Assembly: GCF_900117315.1 (NCBI RefSeq)
Contig: NZ_LT630337.1
Coordinates: 483,983-547,982 of the forward strand
Length of the DNA stretch: 64,000 nt
Direction of reading: 5' to 3'
Source: Bacillus massilinigeriensis
GTDB taxonomy: Bacteria > Bacillota > Bacilli > Bacillales > Cytobacillaceae
In this document: in pieces, positions 17,218 through 27,164 of the stretch
Numbering within the stretch: position 1 is the first letter of the stretch
How the letters are laid out: each line of letters starts with the position of its first letter
The notes under the pieces: generated by a model
Database searches by the model: none
Seen by the model: the letters and a program-made list of their open reading frames with translations, nothing else
Told to the model about the DNA's origin: nothing
Program-made: the position numbers and the translations under genes

Positions 17218-17778
17218 ATGATGAGATTGTTGCATAATTATTATGAATTTGAACGAAGAATATTTAAAAGGGTTAATCGTCATTTTGATAAAAAGAATAT
17301 GAACCGTTTTTTTCGGATGATTACACATATGGGCGGGGCCACTTTTACAATAGGGGTTGTGGTATTATTCATTCTTTTTTCCTCCAACGAAGTGAGGGAG
17401 ATTGCTATATATAGTGCATTATCTCTGGCTCTAAGCCATCTTCCTGTTCAAATACTAAAAAAGCTTTATCCTCGAAAAAGACCCTATTTAATGGTTGAAG
17501 ATACAAAATTCCATTCCAATCCTTTAAAAGATCATTCATTTCCTTCAGGACATACAACAGCAGCTTTTTCAGTCATTCTTCCGTTTATTATTTATATGCC
17601 GAGTCTTTGCTTCATCTTATTGCCCTTAGGCACACTCATAGGGGTATCAAGAATCTATCTAGGTTTACATTACCCTTCTGATGTCCTTGCAGGAGCATTT
17701 CTTGGTACATGCTCGGGGATTCTAGTATATATATTATTCAGCCCTATGCAAGGAGCCTTTCTCGTGTCAGGGTTTTGA
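17218..17778 (+). CDS. PAP2-family membrane phosphatase
   Basis: 186 residues with about five helices. All three phosphatase motifs are present: KKLYPRKRP (C1), HSFPSGHTT (C2) and SRIYLGLHYPSDV (C3). Homologues dephosphorylate undecaprenyl pyrophosphate or phosphatidylglycerol phosphate; which one applies here cannot be told. ATG at 17218 follows AAGGGGAG at 6 nt; an ATG ten codons earlier lacks a site. Confidence 0.87.
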   Translation: MMRLLHNYYEFERRIFKRVNRHFDKKNMNRFFRMITHMGGATFTIGVVVLFILFSSNEVREIAIYSALSLALSHLPVQILKKLYPRKRPYLMVEDTKFHSNPLKDHSFPSGHTTAAFSVILPFIIYMPSLCFILLPLGTLIGVSRIYLGLHYPSDVLAGAFLGTCSGILVYILFSPMQGAFLVSGF

Positions 17779-17803
17779 AAGTTTTGTGATAAGTGAATAT
17801 TAA

Positions 17804-17850
17804 AAAAAGGTGCCAAGCACCACTACTTCAGTGGATGTCTAGCACCTTTT
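17804..17850. terminator. Bidirectional terminator between PAP2 and adhE
   Basis: AAAAGGTGC (17805-17813) pairs with GCACCTTTT (17842-17850) around an inner CCACT/AGTGG hairpin. Confidence 0.75.
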
Positions 17851-17861
17851 GAATGACTGTA

Positions 17862-20465
17862 TTATATTCCTTTGTATGCTTGGCGTAAGATTTCCGCTAA
17901 TTCAGATACTAAAGGTAATTTAGGGTTAGCTGTAGTACATTGGTCTTCGAATGCTTTATCAGCTAGGAAGTCAACCTTCTTCTCGAATTCTGCCTTTTTC
18001 ACGCCGTTTGCTTCAATACTCATTGGGATGTTAAGTTCTTTAGCAAGCTTATTGACTGCTTTAACAAGACTTTCTACACCCTCTTCAGTTGTGTTAGCTT
18101 TTAATCCAAGAGTTTTTGCAATTTCAGCGTATCTTTGGTCAGCGATGAAATGCTCATATTTAGGGAATGCAACAAATTTCTTAGGTTTTGTAGCATTATA
18201 ACGAATAACATGTGGTAATAGAATCGCATTCGCACGACCATGTGCAATATGGAATTCTGAACCAAGCTTGTGCGCTAAGCTATGGTTGATACCTAAGAAT
18301 GCATTGGCAAATGCCATACCTGCTAAAGATGATGCGTTATGCATTTTTTCACGGGCTACTGCGTCACTTCCATCACGGTAAGCTCTTGGAAGGTATTCAA
18401 ATACAAGCTGGATGGCCTTCATAGCTAAACCATCTGTAAAGTCATTGGCCATACAAGAAACATAAGCTTCGATAGCATGTGTTAATACGTCCATACCAGT
18501 ATCAGCTGTAATTCCTTTTGGTACAGTCATAACGAATTGTGGATCAATGATCGCCACGTCTGGAGTTAATTCATAATCAGCTAATGGGTATTTAATTTTC
18601 TCTTCATTATCTGTGATAACAGTAAATGGTGTTACTTCAGAACCAGTACCAGAAGTTGTTGGAATCGCAACAAATTTCGCTTTGTTTCCAAGCTCGTTAT
18701 ACTTAACTAAACGTTTTCTGATATCTAAGAATTTTTGCTTCAAACCATGGAATTCAGTATCTGGATGTTCATAGTATAACCACATACCTTTGGCAGCGTC
18801 CATTGCGGATCCTCCACCAAGAGCAATGATGACATCTGGTTGGAACTCAGCCATCAAATGTGCACCTTTTCTAACTGTTTTTGTTGATGGATCTGGCTCA
18901 ACATCAGAGAAAATTTCACAGTGTACATAATCAGGACGTTTTCTTAAGTAGTAAAGAATCTTATCAACATATCCTAATTTCACCATACCAGGGTCTGTTA
19001 CAATGATTGCTCTAGAGATATTAGGCATTTTTGATAAATATTGTACAGAATTCTTTTCAAAATAAATTTTAGGTGGAAGTTTGAACCATTGCATATTTAC
19101 GTTCCTTTTCGCAACTTTTTTAATGTTAACTAGGTGAACTGCACCAACGTTTGTAGAAACAGAGTTTCCTCCGTAAGTTCCACAACCTAGGGTTAATGAT
19201 GGCATATAAGCATTGTAGATATCACCAATTGCACCTTGAGAAGAAGGAGCGTTAACGATGATTCTTCCTGCCTTCATACGAATACCATATTCTTTGATGA
19301 CCTCTTCATTCGTTGTATGAATTACTGCGGAGTGTCCAAGGCCACCAAATTCAAGCATTTCTTCTGCAAGGGTCATACCTTCATCTGTGTTGTTAGCCTT
19401 TAAGCAAGCAAGAACTGGGCTAAGTTTTTCTCTAGAAAGTGGTTCTTGAGGTCCAACACTCTTAATTTCAGCAACTAAGATTTTTGTTCCTTCAGGTACA
19501 TATACGCCAGCTAATTTTGCAATTTCAAATGCAGGCATACCAACGATTTGTGGGTTTACTGCACAAGATTGTTCATTAATAACAAGTTTTTCAACCTTGT
19601 GTTTTTCTTCTTCATTTAAGAAATAAACATTGTTAGAGATTAATTCATTTTTTACTTCATTATATATTTCTTTGTCAACGATGATTGCTTGTTCAGATGC
19701 ACAAATCATACCGTTATCGAAAGTTTTTGATAAAATTAAGTCATTTACAGAACGTTTAATGTTTGCTGTTTTTTCAAAGTAACAAGGAACGTTACCAGGT
19801 CCAACACCTAGAGCTGGTTTACCAGAGCTATAAGCAGATTTAACCATTCCAGATCCACCAGTTGCTAGAATCATAGAGATATTATCATGATTCATAAGTG
19901 TTTGAGTAGCTTGTACAGATGGAGTTTCAATCCATTGGATACAGTTTTCAGGAGCACCAGCCTTGATAGCTGCATCTCTTAGAATTCTTGCTGCTTCACT
20001 ACTTGATTTTTGTGCAGATGGGTGGAATGCGAAAATAATTGGGTTTCTAGTTTTAATTGAGATTATTGCTTTAAACATTGTTGTTGAAGTTGGGTTAGTA
20101 ACAGGTGTTACCCCTGCGATAACTCCAACTGGTTCTGCAATCTCAATCATGCCTTCATGTTCATTTTCACTAATGATACCAACAGTTTTATCATACTTGA
20201 TGTTGTGGTAAACATACTCTGTTGCGAACATGTTTTTGATGATTTTATCTTCGTAAACGCCTCTTTTTGTCTCTTCATGTGCTAGCTTTGCTAAATACAT
20301 GTGCTGATCAAGTCCAGCTAGAGCCATTTCCTTGACGATGTTATCAATTGTGTCTTGGTCAAAATTGCGGAATTCATGTAACGCTTTTCTGCCTTTTCCA
20401 ACAAGATCATCAATCATTTTTGTTACAGTTTCTTTTTCATTTAATGCTTTTTCAGTTACTGCCAT
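17862..20465 (-). CDS. adhE: Bifunctional acetaldehyde-CoA/alcohol dehydrogenase AdhE
   Basis: 867 residues, the family length. The N-terminal half is a CoA-acylating aldehyde dehydrogenase with the catalytic Cys in FDNGMICASEQAIIV; the C-terminal half is an iron-dependent alcohol dehydrogenase with GGGSAMDAAK, TSGTGSEVTPF and the metal-binding histidines in AFLGINHSLAHKLG and HIAHGRANAIL. It reduces acetyl-CoA to ethanol and reoxidises two NADH in fermentation; such proteins form spirosome filaments. ATG at 20465 follows GGAGGGTG; an earlier in-frame ATG at 20504 would lie inside the Rex operator and is rejected. Expression should rise when NADH accumulates. Confidence 0.95.
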   Translation of the reverse strand: MAVTEKALNEKETVTKMIDDLVGKGRKALHEFRNFDQDTIDNIVKEMALAGLDQHMYLAKLAHEETKRGVYEDKIIKNMFATEYVYHNIKYDKTVGIISENEHEGMIEIAEPVGVIAGVTPVTNPTSTTMFKAIISIKTRNPIIFAFHPSAQKSSSEAARILRDAAIKAGAPENCIQWIETPSVQATQTLMNHDNISMILATGGSGMVKSAYSSGKPALGVGPGNVPCYFEKTANIKRSVNDLILSKTFDNGMICASEQAIIVDKEIYNEVKNELISNNVYFLNEEEKHKVEKLVINEQSCAVNPQIVGMPAFEIAKLAGVYVPEGTKILVAEIKSVGPQEPLSREKLSPVLACLKANNTDEGMTLAEEMLEFGGLGHSAVIHTTNEEVIKEYGIRMKAGRIIVNAPSSQGAIGDIYNAYMPSLTLGCGTYGGNSVSTNVGAVHLVNIKKVAKRNVNMQWFKLPPKIYFEKNSVQYLSKMPNISRAIIVTDPGMVKLGYVDKILYYLRKRPDYVHCEIFSDVEPDPSTKTVRKGAHLMAEFQPDVIIALGGGSAMDAAKGMWLYYEHPDTEFHGLKQKFLDIRKRLVKYNELGNKAKFVAIPTTSGTGSEVTPFTVITDNEEKIKYPLADYELTPDVAIIDPQFVMTVPKGITADTGMDVLTHAIEAYVSCMANDFTDGLAMKAIQLVFEYLPRAYRDGSDAVAREKMHNASSLAGMAFANAFLGINHSLAHKLGSEFHIAHGRANAILLPHVIRYNATKPKKFVAFPKYEHFIADQRYAEIAKTLGLKANTTEEGVESLVKAVNKLAKELNIPMSIEANGVKKAEFEKKVDFLADKAFEDQCTTANPKLPLVSELAEILRQAYKGI

Positions 20466-20488
20466 GATACACCCTCCATTTATAGAAT

Positions 20489-20506
20489 TTGTGAAATATT
20501 TCACAA
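20489..20506. promoter_or_regulatory. Rex operator in front of adhE
   Basis: TTGTGAA-ATAT-TTCACAA, a perfect Rex palindrome (arms extend one more base on each side), 23 bp upstream of the adhE start codon. NADH-responsive repression of adhE by Rex is known in several Firmicutes. Confidence 0.88.
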
Positions 20507-20586
20507 ATAATAATAAAAAATATATTGAAATTAAGTTGAAAACTTAGTTGTTAAATCTCTTGATGTCCTTAACATAATTGCTTTGA

Positions 20587-20814
20587 TTAGTCACAATATG
20601 GATTTCTAGGAATCTTTTCAAAAGAGATATCAGTAAATAGCTTTGAATTCTTTTGTACAATAATCACATAATTTACTGTCCAGATGTAAACAGGAATATC
20701 TTCGCCTTCCCGGAACATCATTGCTTCAAATTCATCACCAACAGTTTCTTCAAATAATTCTTTCGTATACGTTTCAGAATCTGTAGAGAATGTTTTCCAT
20801 TCGCAGATGATCAT
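20587..20814 (-). CDS. Small protein of unknown function between adhE and the cyd operon
   Basis: 75 residues, acidic (many D/E), no signal peptide or membrane helix, with a beta-rich second half (VYIWTVNYVIIVQKNSKLF). ATG at 20814 has AAGGAGTGATAAGAA in front, a very good ribosome site, so I take it as real. I do not recognise a family. It reads toward adhE and away from cydA. A Rex-like site lies 60-80 bp upstream, so it may share redox control with its neighbours. Function not assignable. Confidence 0.6.
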   Translation of the reverse strand: MIICEWKTFSTDSETYTKELFEETVGDEFEAMMFREGEDIPVYIWTVNYVIIVQKNSKLFTDISFEKIPRNPYCD

Positions 20815-21275
20815 TTCTTATCACTCCTTTGTTCCTTTCTGGTTATAAGATAACATAGGATTATGTGAAAAAGTTTGTGAAATATTGAACAAACTATGAA
20901 TGTTATTGTGAAAACGCTTTACTGAAAATATTGCTATAAACGTTGATATATCAGTATTGATAGAGGAGAAGGAGCAAAACGATTTTTGATAATTTATGAG
21001 GAAATGTTTGGTTATTCTGTTGTGAAAGATGAACAAACTTTGGATAAAATTTCCAAACAGAACAGTATTTTTATTCTAAATGGTTTCTTGTGATTCCTAG
21101 TTGGAATAGTAATATGGGGATAGAATTGTATTTTTTAATTAGAAAAATGAATAAGTTGTATTTAGAAAATACAGAAAGTTACCAAATTTGTAACGGATAA
21201 TCCTCCCTTATTTCACAACCTTTTTTCATTATATTGGTATAGTAAAGTTGGTGGATAAAGTTAGGAGGGAAGGTT
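20815..21275. promoter_or_regulatory. Regulatory spacer between the small gene and cydA with degenerate Rex and CcpA-like sites
   Basis: 460 bp. Rex-like sites: TTGTGAA-ATAT-TGAACAA at 20875-20892 and TTGTGAA-AGAT-GAACAA at 21020-21036, which share a right half ending GAACAAACT; and a TTTCACAA half site near 21210-21217. TGAAAACGCTTTAC at 20909-20922 resembles a catabolite-responsive element with its last two positions off. In B. subtilis the cyd operon is controlled by Rex, CcpA and ResD, so this arrangement is expected in kind. Confidence 0.6.
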
Positions 21276-22679
21276 ATGAATGAACTAATTCTTGCTCGTA
21301 TTCAATTTGCCTCTACGACAATATTTCATTTTATTTTTGTTCCATTATCAATTGGATTAGCCTTTATGATTGCCCTGATGCAAACCATGTATGTTGTTAA
21401 GAAAAAAGAGATTTATAGGGACATGACAAAGTTTTGGGGGAAATTTTTTCTCATAAATTTTGCTGTCGGTGTTGTGACCGGAATCATTCAAGAGTTTCAA
21501 TTTGGGATGAACTGGTCAAGCTACTCTAGATTTGTCGGTGACGTATTCGGTGCACCGTTAGCCATCGAGGCATTACTTGCATTTTTTATTGAGTCTACTT
21601 TTATCGGTTTATGGATTTTCGGGTGGGATAAACTACCAAAGAAGCTTCATTTAGCATGCATCTGGCTCGTATCACTCGGAACAGCAATATCAGCGCTTTG
21701 GATATTAGCTGCAAACTCATTTATGCAAAATCCACTAGGGTATGCCATTCAAAATGGTCGAGCAGAAATGAATAATTTCTTAGAGATCATTACGAATCCA
21801 AAGCTTTTAGTTGCTTTTCCACATACGATTTTTGCTAGTCTCGCAACTGCTTCCTTCTTTATGCTAGGAGTAAGTGCATGGTATTTATTAAAGAAAAGAA
21901 ATACAGAGTTATTTAAGTTATCAATGACTGCACCATTAATTGTCGGATTAATTTCAACTTTGGGAATCGCATTTACAGGTCACTCTCAAGCAACCTATTT
22001 AGTTGAGGCACAGCCAATGAAAATGGCCGCTGCTGAAGGGTTATGGGAGGATAGCGGTGATCCTGCACCTTGGACTGTTGTTGCAAACATCAATACAGAT
22101 GAGAAGGAAACAATCGCTCGATTAGAAATCCCAGCATTATTGAGCTATCTGTCCTATGGGGAATTTAGCGGTGAGGTTAAAGGGATGAATACCCTTCAAG
22201 ATCAATACGTTAAGGATTATGGAGAGGGGAATTATATTCCTCCAGTAAAAACTACATTCTGGAGCTTCCGTATCATGGTTGTTGCAGGAGGCTTAATGAT
22301 TTTATTAAGCATGATTGGTCTATTCATTAGATGGCGTGGAAAATTAGAAAGTAGTTCAGCCTATCTAAAATGGATGGTTCCGGCCATCTTCTTTCCATAT
22401 ATTGCAAACGCCTTTGGATGGATTATGTCTGAATTTGGCCGTCAACCTTGGGTTGTATATGGTCTAATGACAACAGAAGCTGGTATTTCACCAAATGTAT
22501 CCTCTGGCTCAATAATGTTCTCGCTAATTGCCTTTATCTTAATCTATACACTGCTTGCTGTTGCAATGGTGTACTTGTTTGTAAAAGTTATTAAGCATGG
22601 TCCATATGAAAAGCTTAGTGAAGATATATCGGTATCAGATCCGTTCAGTATAGGGGGGACAAAACATGCAATTAAGTGA
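21276..22679 (+). CDS. cydA: Cytochrome bd ubiquinol/menaquinol oxidase subunit I
   Basis: 467 residues, about nine helices. The N-terminus LARIQFASTTIFHFIFVPLS carries the haem b595 axial histidine, VAFPHTIFAS the b558 histidine, and GRQPWVVYGLMTTEAGISP the conserved block before the last helices. The short Q-loop matches the Bacillus-type (bd-S) enzyme. It oxidises menaquinol and reduces oxygen with high affinity. ATG at 21276 after AGGAGGGAAGGTT. Overlaps cydB by 14 bp. Confidence 0.95.
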   Translation: MNELILARIQFASTTIFHFIFVPLSIGLAFMIALMQTMYVVKKKEIYRDMTKFWGKFFLINFAVGVVTGIIQEFQFGMNWSSYSRFVGDVFGAPLAIEALLAFFIESTFIGLWIFGWDKLPKKLHLACIWLVSLGTAISALWILAANSFMQNPLGYAIQNGRAEMNNFLEIITNPKLLVAFPHTIFASLATASFFMLGVSAWYLLKKRNTELFKLSMTAPLIVGLISTLGIAFTGHSQATYLVEAQPMKMAAAEGLWEDSGDPAPWTVVANINTDEKETIARLEIPALLSYLSYGEFSGEVKGMNTLQDQYVKDYGEGNYIPPVKTTFWSFRIMVVAGGLMILLSMIGLFIRWRGKLESSSAYLKWMVPAIFFPYIANAFGWIMSEFGRQPWVVYGLMTTEAGISPNVSSGSIMFSLIAFILIYTLLAVAMVYLFVKVIKHGPYEKLSEDISVSDPFSIGGTKHAIK

Positions 22680-23679
22680 GTTGTGGTTTATCCTTGTCGC
22701 CGTACTATTTGCTGTGTTTGTTTTATTAGAAGGGTTTGATTTTGGAGTTGGAATGAGCACAAAGTTTCTAGCAAGGAATGAATCTGAAAAAAGAGTTTTG
22801 ATTAATTCAATTGGTCCTTTTTGGGATGCGAATGAGGTATGGTTATTAACAGCAGGAGGAGCAATGTTTGCTGCTTTTCCTCATTGGTATGCAACATTAT
22901 TTAGCGGTTATTATATCCCGTTTGTTGTTTTATTGCTTTGTTTAATCGCACGCGGAGTATCCTTTGAATTCCGTGGAAAGGTAAAAACAAGAGAGTGGTC
23001 AAATGTTTGGGATTGGGCTATTTTCTTAGGAAGCTTATTACCACCATTTTTGTTAGGAGTATTATTCTCCAGTTTAATTAAAGGATTACCAATCGATCAA
23101 GAAATGACAATGCATGCCGGGTTCCTCGATATTGTAAATGTATATACTGTTGTTGGAGGTATTGCATTTGTGATGTTGGCGTATATGCACGGACTAATGT
23201 TCATTTCCTTGAAAACAGATGGCGATCTCCGTGTACGTGCGAAACAGATGGCATTAAAAATGTATATTGCCACAGCGGCGGTGATTGTATTGTTTGTTGG
23301 TTTAACGGCTGTATTTACTGATGCTTATACTAAGAGGGGAGCTATTCTCATCCCGTTATACCTGGTAGCAATCGTTCTATATTTACTCCTTTTCAGATTC
23401 TTACGAAGGAATCAAGAAGGATTTAGTTTTGCAACTACAGGGATTATTTTAGTAATGGTAACAGCATCGTTCTTTATTGCGCTGTTCCCTAATGTTTTAA
23501 TTAGCTCCACAGACACAATTTATAATCTAACAGTCTATAATGCTGCTTCTGGCCATTACTCTTTAAAGCTAATGACAATAGTAGCCTTGACAATGGTTCC
23601 AATTGTACTAGCTTATACCATCTGGAGCTATTATGTATTTCGTAAACGTGTGACAGATAAGGAGCATCTAGAATACTGA
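22666..23679 (+). CDS. cydB: Cytochrome bd oxidase subunit II
   Basis: 337 residues, eight to nine helices. Typical subunit II features: LEGFDFGVGM near the N-terminus, GPFWDANEVWLLTAGGAMFAAFP, and GVSFEFRGK. It binds CydA and stabilises the haem site. Its ATG lies inside the end of cydA, and its stop overlaps the cydD start (TGATG). Confidence 0.95.
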   Translation: MQLSELWFILVAVLFAVFVLLEGFDFGVGMSTKFLARNESEKRVLINSIGPFWDANEVWLLTAGGAMFAAFPHWYATLFSGYYIPFVVLLLCLIARGVSFEFRGKVKTREWSNVWDWAIFLGSLLPPFLLGVLFSSLIKGLPIDQEMTMHAGFLDIVNVYTVVGGIAFVMLAYMHGLMFISLKTDGDLRVRAKQMALKMYIATAAVIVLFVGLTAVFTDAYTKRGAILIPLYLVAIVLYLLLFRFLRRNQEGFSFATTGIILVMVTASFFIALFPNVLISSTDTIYNLTVYNAASGHYSLKLMTIVALTMVPIVLAYTIWSYYVFRKRVTDKEHLEY

Positions 23680-25406
23680 TGGACAAACATCTTTTTCACT
23701 ACAAAGGCAGTACACGCATTATTTTAGCCGTAGGAGTCCTAACTATTGGACAGGGGATGGCTATTATATATCAAGCAATTCTTCTTTCAAGAGGGATTAC
23801 CAATATGTTTAATAGGGCAGCTTGGACCGCTGCCCTTCCCATTCTTTTCGGCTTTCTAGTCGTTTTTTTGATAAGGCACTTATTACAATGGATAAAGGAT
23901 CGAATTGCTTATCGTTTTGCAGAGTCCACTGCTACTCATCTTCAATTCCAATTTATAAATAAGATATTTGCAATTGGACCAAATGCCATTGGCAGGTTTG
24001 GTTCTGGTAATTTAATCACTCTTTGTTTAGAAGGTACCCCGAATTTTAGAACCTATTTAGAGCTTTTTATTCCGCGTTCCATTTCAGTGGCTTGTATACC
24101 TATTATGCTACTCGTTTATGTATTTATTACCGATAAGCTCTCAGGTTATGTGTTAGTGGCTACAATGCCTATAATGATTATCTTTTTAATTTTATTAGGA
24201 CTAATTGCTAAGACAAAGATTACTGCTCAAATGGGTACCTTTGAAGTACTTTCCCGCCATTTTGTTGACTCCTTGAGAGGGCTAGTCACTTTAAAGTATT
24301 TAGGTAAAAGCAAATCTCACGAAAAGGCCATAGAATTCGTTAGTAATAAATATCGAATGGCAACGAATAGAACGTTACGTATTGCCTTTTTATCAACATT
24401 TTCCCTGGATTTTTTCTCGAGTTTATCTGTAGCTGTGGTGGCAGTTGAACTAGGATTACGATTAATTGAGGGGAGCATTGGTTTAGAGGCTGCTCTTGGA
24501 ATACTGATTCTAGCACCGGAATATTTCCAACCAATACGCATCTTAGGAAATGACTATCATGCTACGATGAATGGCAAGGAAGCGGGGGAACAGATCCAAA
24601 TATTTTTGCGCCAAGCTGATATGATTCATAAAGAGGAACAGGTAATTATCCCTAGATGGAATAAGGATAGTACTCTCTCTATTGAAAGGTTATCGAAAAA
24701 ATGTGAGGATGAGAATCGGTTTATTTTAAGGGACATTGGATTCTCTGTTAATGGCTTTCAAAAGATAGGAATCATTGGAGCATCTGGTTCAGGAAAGTCT
24801 ACTTTAATAGAATTGTTATCAGGTTTCACTCCATCCTCAAGGGGCTTGATTGAGATTAATGGCTGCAAGCTTGATAACTTTTCAGTTGAGGCTTGGCAGA
24901 AACAAATAACCTATATTCCGCAGCATCCCTATATTTTTTCAGGAAGTGTTAAGGAAAATATCTGTTGGTATTCTCCTAACTCTACTATGGAGGAAATTGA
25001 TAGAGTCTTAGATATTGCTGGGTTAAGGGAATTAGTTGATGAACTGCCAAATGGACTTGATGAAGATATTGGTCAAGGTGGTCGAAGCTTAAGTGGTGGG
25101 GAGGAGCAAAGAATTGCTTTATCCCGTTCTTTATTGCAAAATCGTCCAATTATGCTATTTGATGAACCAACTGCTCATTTAGATATTGAAACAGAGTATG
25201 AAATGAAAAAGATGATGCTCCCATTAATGGAAAATAAGCTTGTATTTTTCGCAACACACAGACTCCATTGGATGAAGGATATGGATGTAATTCTTGTGTT
25301 AGATGCTGGAAGACTCATTGAGATAGGCACACATGAGGAACTCTATGACAATCAAGGGGCATATTATCAGCTTATACAAGCCCATAGGGGAGAAATGCTG
25401 GGATGA
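23679..25406 (+). CDS. cydD: Thiol reductant ABC exporter subunit CydD (called CydC in B. subtilis naming)
   Basis: 575 residues: six-helix exporter domain then ATPase domain. Walker A GASGSGKST, signature LSGGEEQRIALSRSL, Walker B MLFDEPTAHLD. The motif LAPEYFQPIRILGNDYHATM is characteristic of CydD. With CydC it exports glutathione/cysteine-type thiols or haem-related reductant needed for bd oxidase assembly. Starts inside the cydB stop codon. Confidence 0.9.
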   Translation: MDKHLFHYKGSTRIILAVGVLTIGQGMAIIYQAILLSRGITNMFNRAAWTAALPILFGFLVVFLIRHLLQWIKDRIAYRFAESTATHLQFQFINKIFAIGPNAIGRFGSGNLITLCLEGTPNFRTYLELFIPRSISVACIPIMLLVYVFITDKLSGYVLVATMPIMIIFLILLGLIAKTKITAQMGTFEVLSRHFVDSLRGLVTLKYLGKSKSHEKAIEFVSNKYRMATNRTLRIAFLSTFSLDFFSSLSVAVVAVELGLRLIEGSIGLEAALGILILAPEYFQPIRILGNDYHATMNGKEAGEQIQIFLRQADMIHKEEQVIIPRWNKDSTLSIERLSKKCEDENRFILRDIGFSVNGFQKIGIIGASGSGKSTLIELLSGFTPSSRGLIEINGCKLDNFSVEAWQKQITYIPQHPYIFSGSVKENICWYSPNSTMEEIDRVLDIAGLRELVDELPNGLDEDIGQGGRSLSGGEEQRIALSRSLLQNRPIMLFDEPTAHLDIETEYEMKKMMLPLMENKLVFFATHRLHWMKDMDVILVLDAGRLIEIGTHEELYDNQGAYYQLIQAHRGEMLG

Positions 25407-27139
25407 AACTTTTACAAATGTTTATTATACCATATATCAAAAGGTACTCCCGTTCCGTATTACTAGTCGTGTTTTTTGGTGTATTAACGATTATTGGAAG
25501 CTCGATGCTAACCTTTACCTCCGGCTATTTAATTTCTAGCGCATCACTTATGCCCGTTAATATTCTAATACTTTATGTTCCTATTGTATTAGTTCGGACA
25601 TTCGGTATTTCACAGGCAATAACCCGTTATTTAGAACGTTTGATAGGGCATAATGCGGTTTTGAAAATCCTTTCGAATATGCGCGTTCATTTATATCAGA
25701 TGCTGGAACCACAAGCTTTATTTATCCGCTCACGTTTTCAAACAGGTGATCTACTGGGGACCCTTGCAGACGATATTGAACATTTACAGGATGTCTATAT
25801 CCGAACCATCTTTCCAACACTTGTAGCTTTGTTTGTGTTAGTGATATCTGTTATTTCAATCGCCTTTTTGGATTTTACCTTTGCCATCTGGGTTGGGTTA
25901 TGTTTTTCTATCATTGTTATTATTTACCCACTTATTTCTCTTTATCTTTTAAAAAGAAGGCAAATTGAGCAGAGAAAATTAAAGAGCAATCTTTATTCTT
26001 CTCTTACAGATGCAGTCTTTGGTATAAGTGATTGGATTATTAGTGGCAATCAGAAAAGTTATATGAGTCATTTTATAATAGAAAGTCAAAAGAATAATGC
26101 TATTGACAGAAGGCTACATCATTGGTATCAGTCCCGGGAATTTCAATTGAGAGTGATATCAGGCTTTATATTAATAATGGTGGGCATATGGGCAGGGGGA
26201 AAAGCGGAGGAAGGATTGATTGGGCCTACCTATATAGCGGCTTTCACCCTTGTAACCATTCCAATGATCGAGGGGTTAATTCCCGTTTCACGTGCAATAG
26301 AAAGAATACCTTCTTACAAAGAATCATTAAAACGTCTTGAGCGTATTCAAACGTTTATGCCAAAGGAAATGAATAATAACATACTCCATGATTCCTCCTT
26401 ATATGACAAGGGAGAAATATTGATAAACCATGTTTCATTTAGCTATCATCAAAATCAGGGGGACGAAACCCTTAAAGATATTAATCTAGCTATTAAGCAG
26501 GGTGAAAAAATAGCCATTCTTGGAAAAAGTGGAGCGGGCAAATCAACGTTATTACAATTATTACTCGGAGTCATGGTTCCTTATCAAGGGGATATTATGA
26601 TTAATGGTTACTCTCCTATCCAATATGGAGAGGAGATCTATCAGGTGATGGGGATATTAAATCAAAAGCCATATTTATTTGCTACGACCGTTGAAAACAA
26701 TATTCGGTTAGGGAATGACAAGGCAACTAGAGAAGAAATTGAAAGGGTCATTGAACTAGTAAAACTCGATAAATATGTTCATTCCTTACCTAGAGGTCTT
26801 TTGACACAAATGGAGGAAACTGGTCAACGTTTTTCAGGTGGGGAAAGGCAGCGAATTGCCCTTGCAAGAATTTTATTAAAAAACACCCCAATAGTTGTAC
26901 TAGATGAACCGACAGTAGGCCTCGACCCACAAACAGAATATGATTTACTGAAAACGATTTTTGAAGTCTTAAAGGATAAAACCGTAATCTTGATCACTCA
27001 TCATTTAATAGGTATAGAGAAAATGGACCAAATTGTGTTCATGGACAAAGGGAGGATTGCTATGAAAGGCGATCATCATCTGTTATTAGAAACAAACGAA
27101 CGTTATCGCCAACTATATAAATTAGACAGAGGGATTTAA
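25403..27139 (+). CDS. cydC: Thiol reductant ABC exporter subunit CydC (called CydD in B. subtilis naming)
   Basis: 578 residues. TM domain with FTSGYLISSASLMPVN and RTFGISQAITRYLERLIGHN, both typical of CydC; ATPase domain with Walker A GKSGAGKST, signature FSGGERQRIALARIL and Walker B VVLDEPTVGLDPQ. Forms a heterodimer with the preceding protein. Overlaps it by four bases (ATGA). Last gene of cydABDC. Confidence 0.9.
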   Translation: MKLLQMFIIPYIKRYSRSVLLVVFFGVLTIIGSSMLTFTSGYLISSASLMPVNILILYVPIVLVRTFGISQAITRYLERLIGHNAVLKILSNMRVHLYQMLEPQALFIRSRFQTGDLLGTLADDIEHLQDVYIRTIFPTLVALFVLVISVISIAFLDFTFAIWVGLCFSIIVIIYPLISLYLLKRRQIEQRKLKSNLYSSLTDAVFGISDWIISGNQKSYMSHFIIESQKNNAIDRRLHHWYQSREFQLRVISGFILIMVGIWAGGKAEEGLIGPTYIAAFTLVTIPMIEGLIPVSRAIERIPSYKESLKRLERIQTFMPKEMNNNILHDSSLYDKGEILINHVSFSYHQNQGDETLKDINLAIKQGEKIAILGKSGAGKSTLLQLLLGVMVPYQGDIMINGYSPIQYGEEIYQVMGILNQKPYLFATTVENNIRLGNDKATREEIERVIELVKLDKYVHSLPRGLLTQMEETGQRFSGGERQRIALARILLKNTPIVVLDEPTVGLDPQTEYDLLKTIFEVLKDKTVILITHHLIGIEKMDQIVFMDKGRIAMKGDHHLLLETNERYRQLYKLDRGI

Positions 27140-27164
27140 AGGGATAGTTACTTCTGCCATATTA

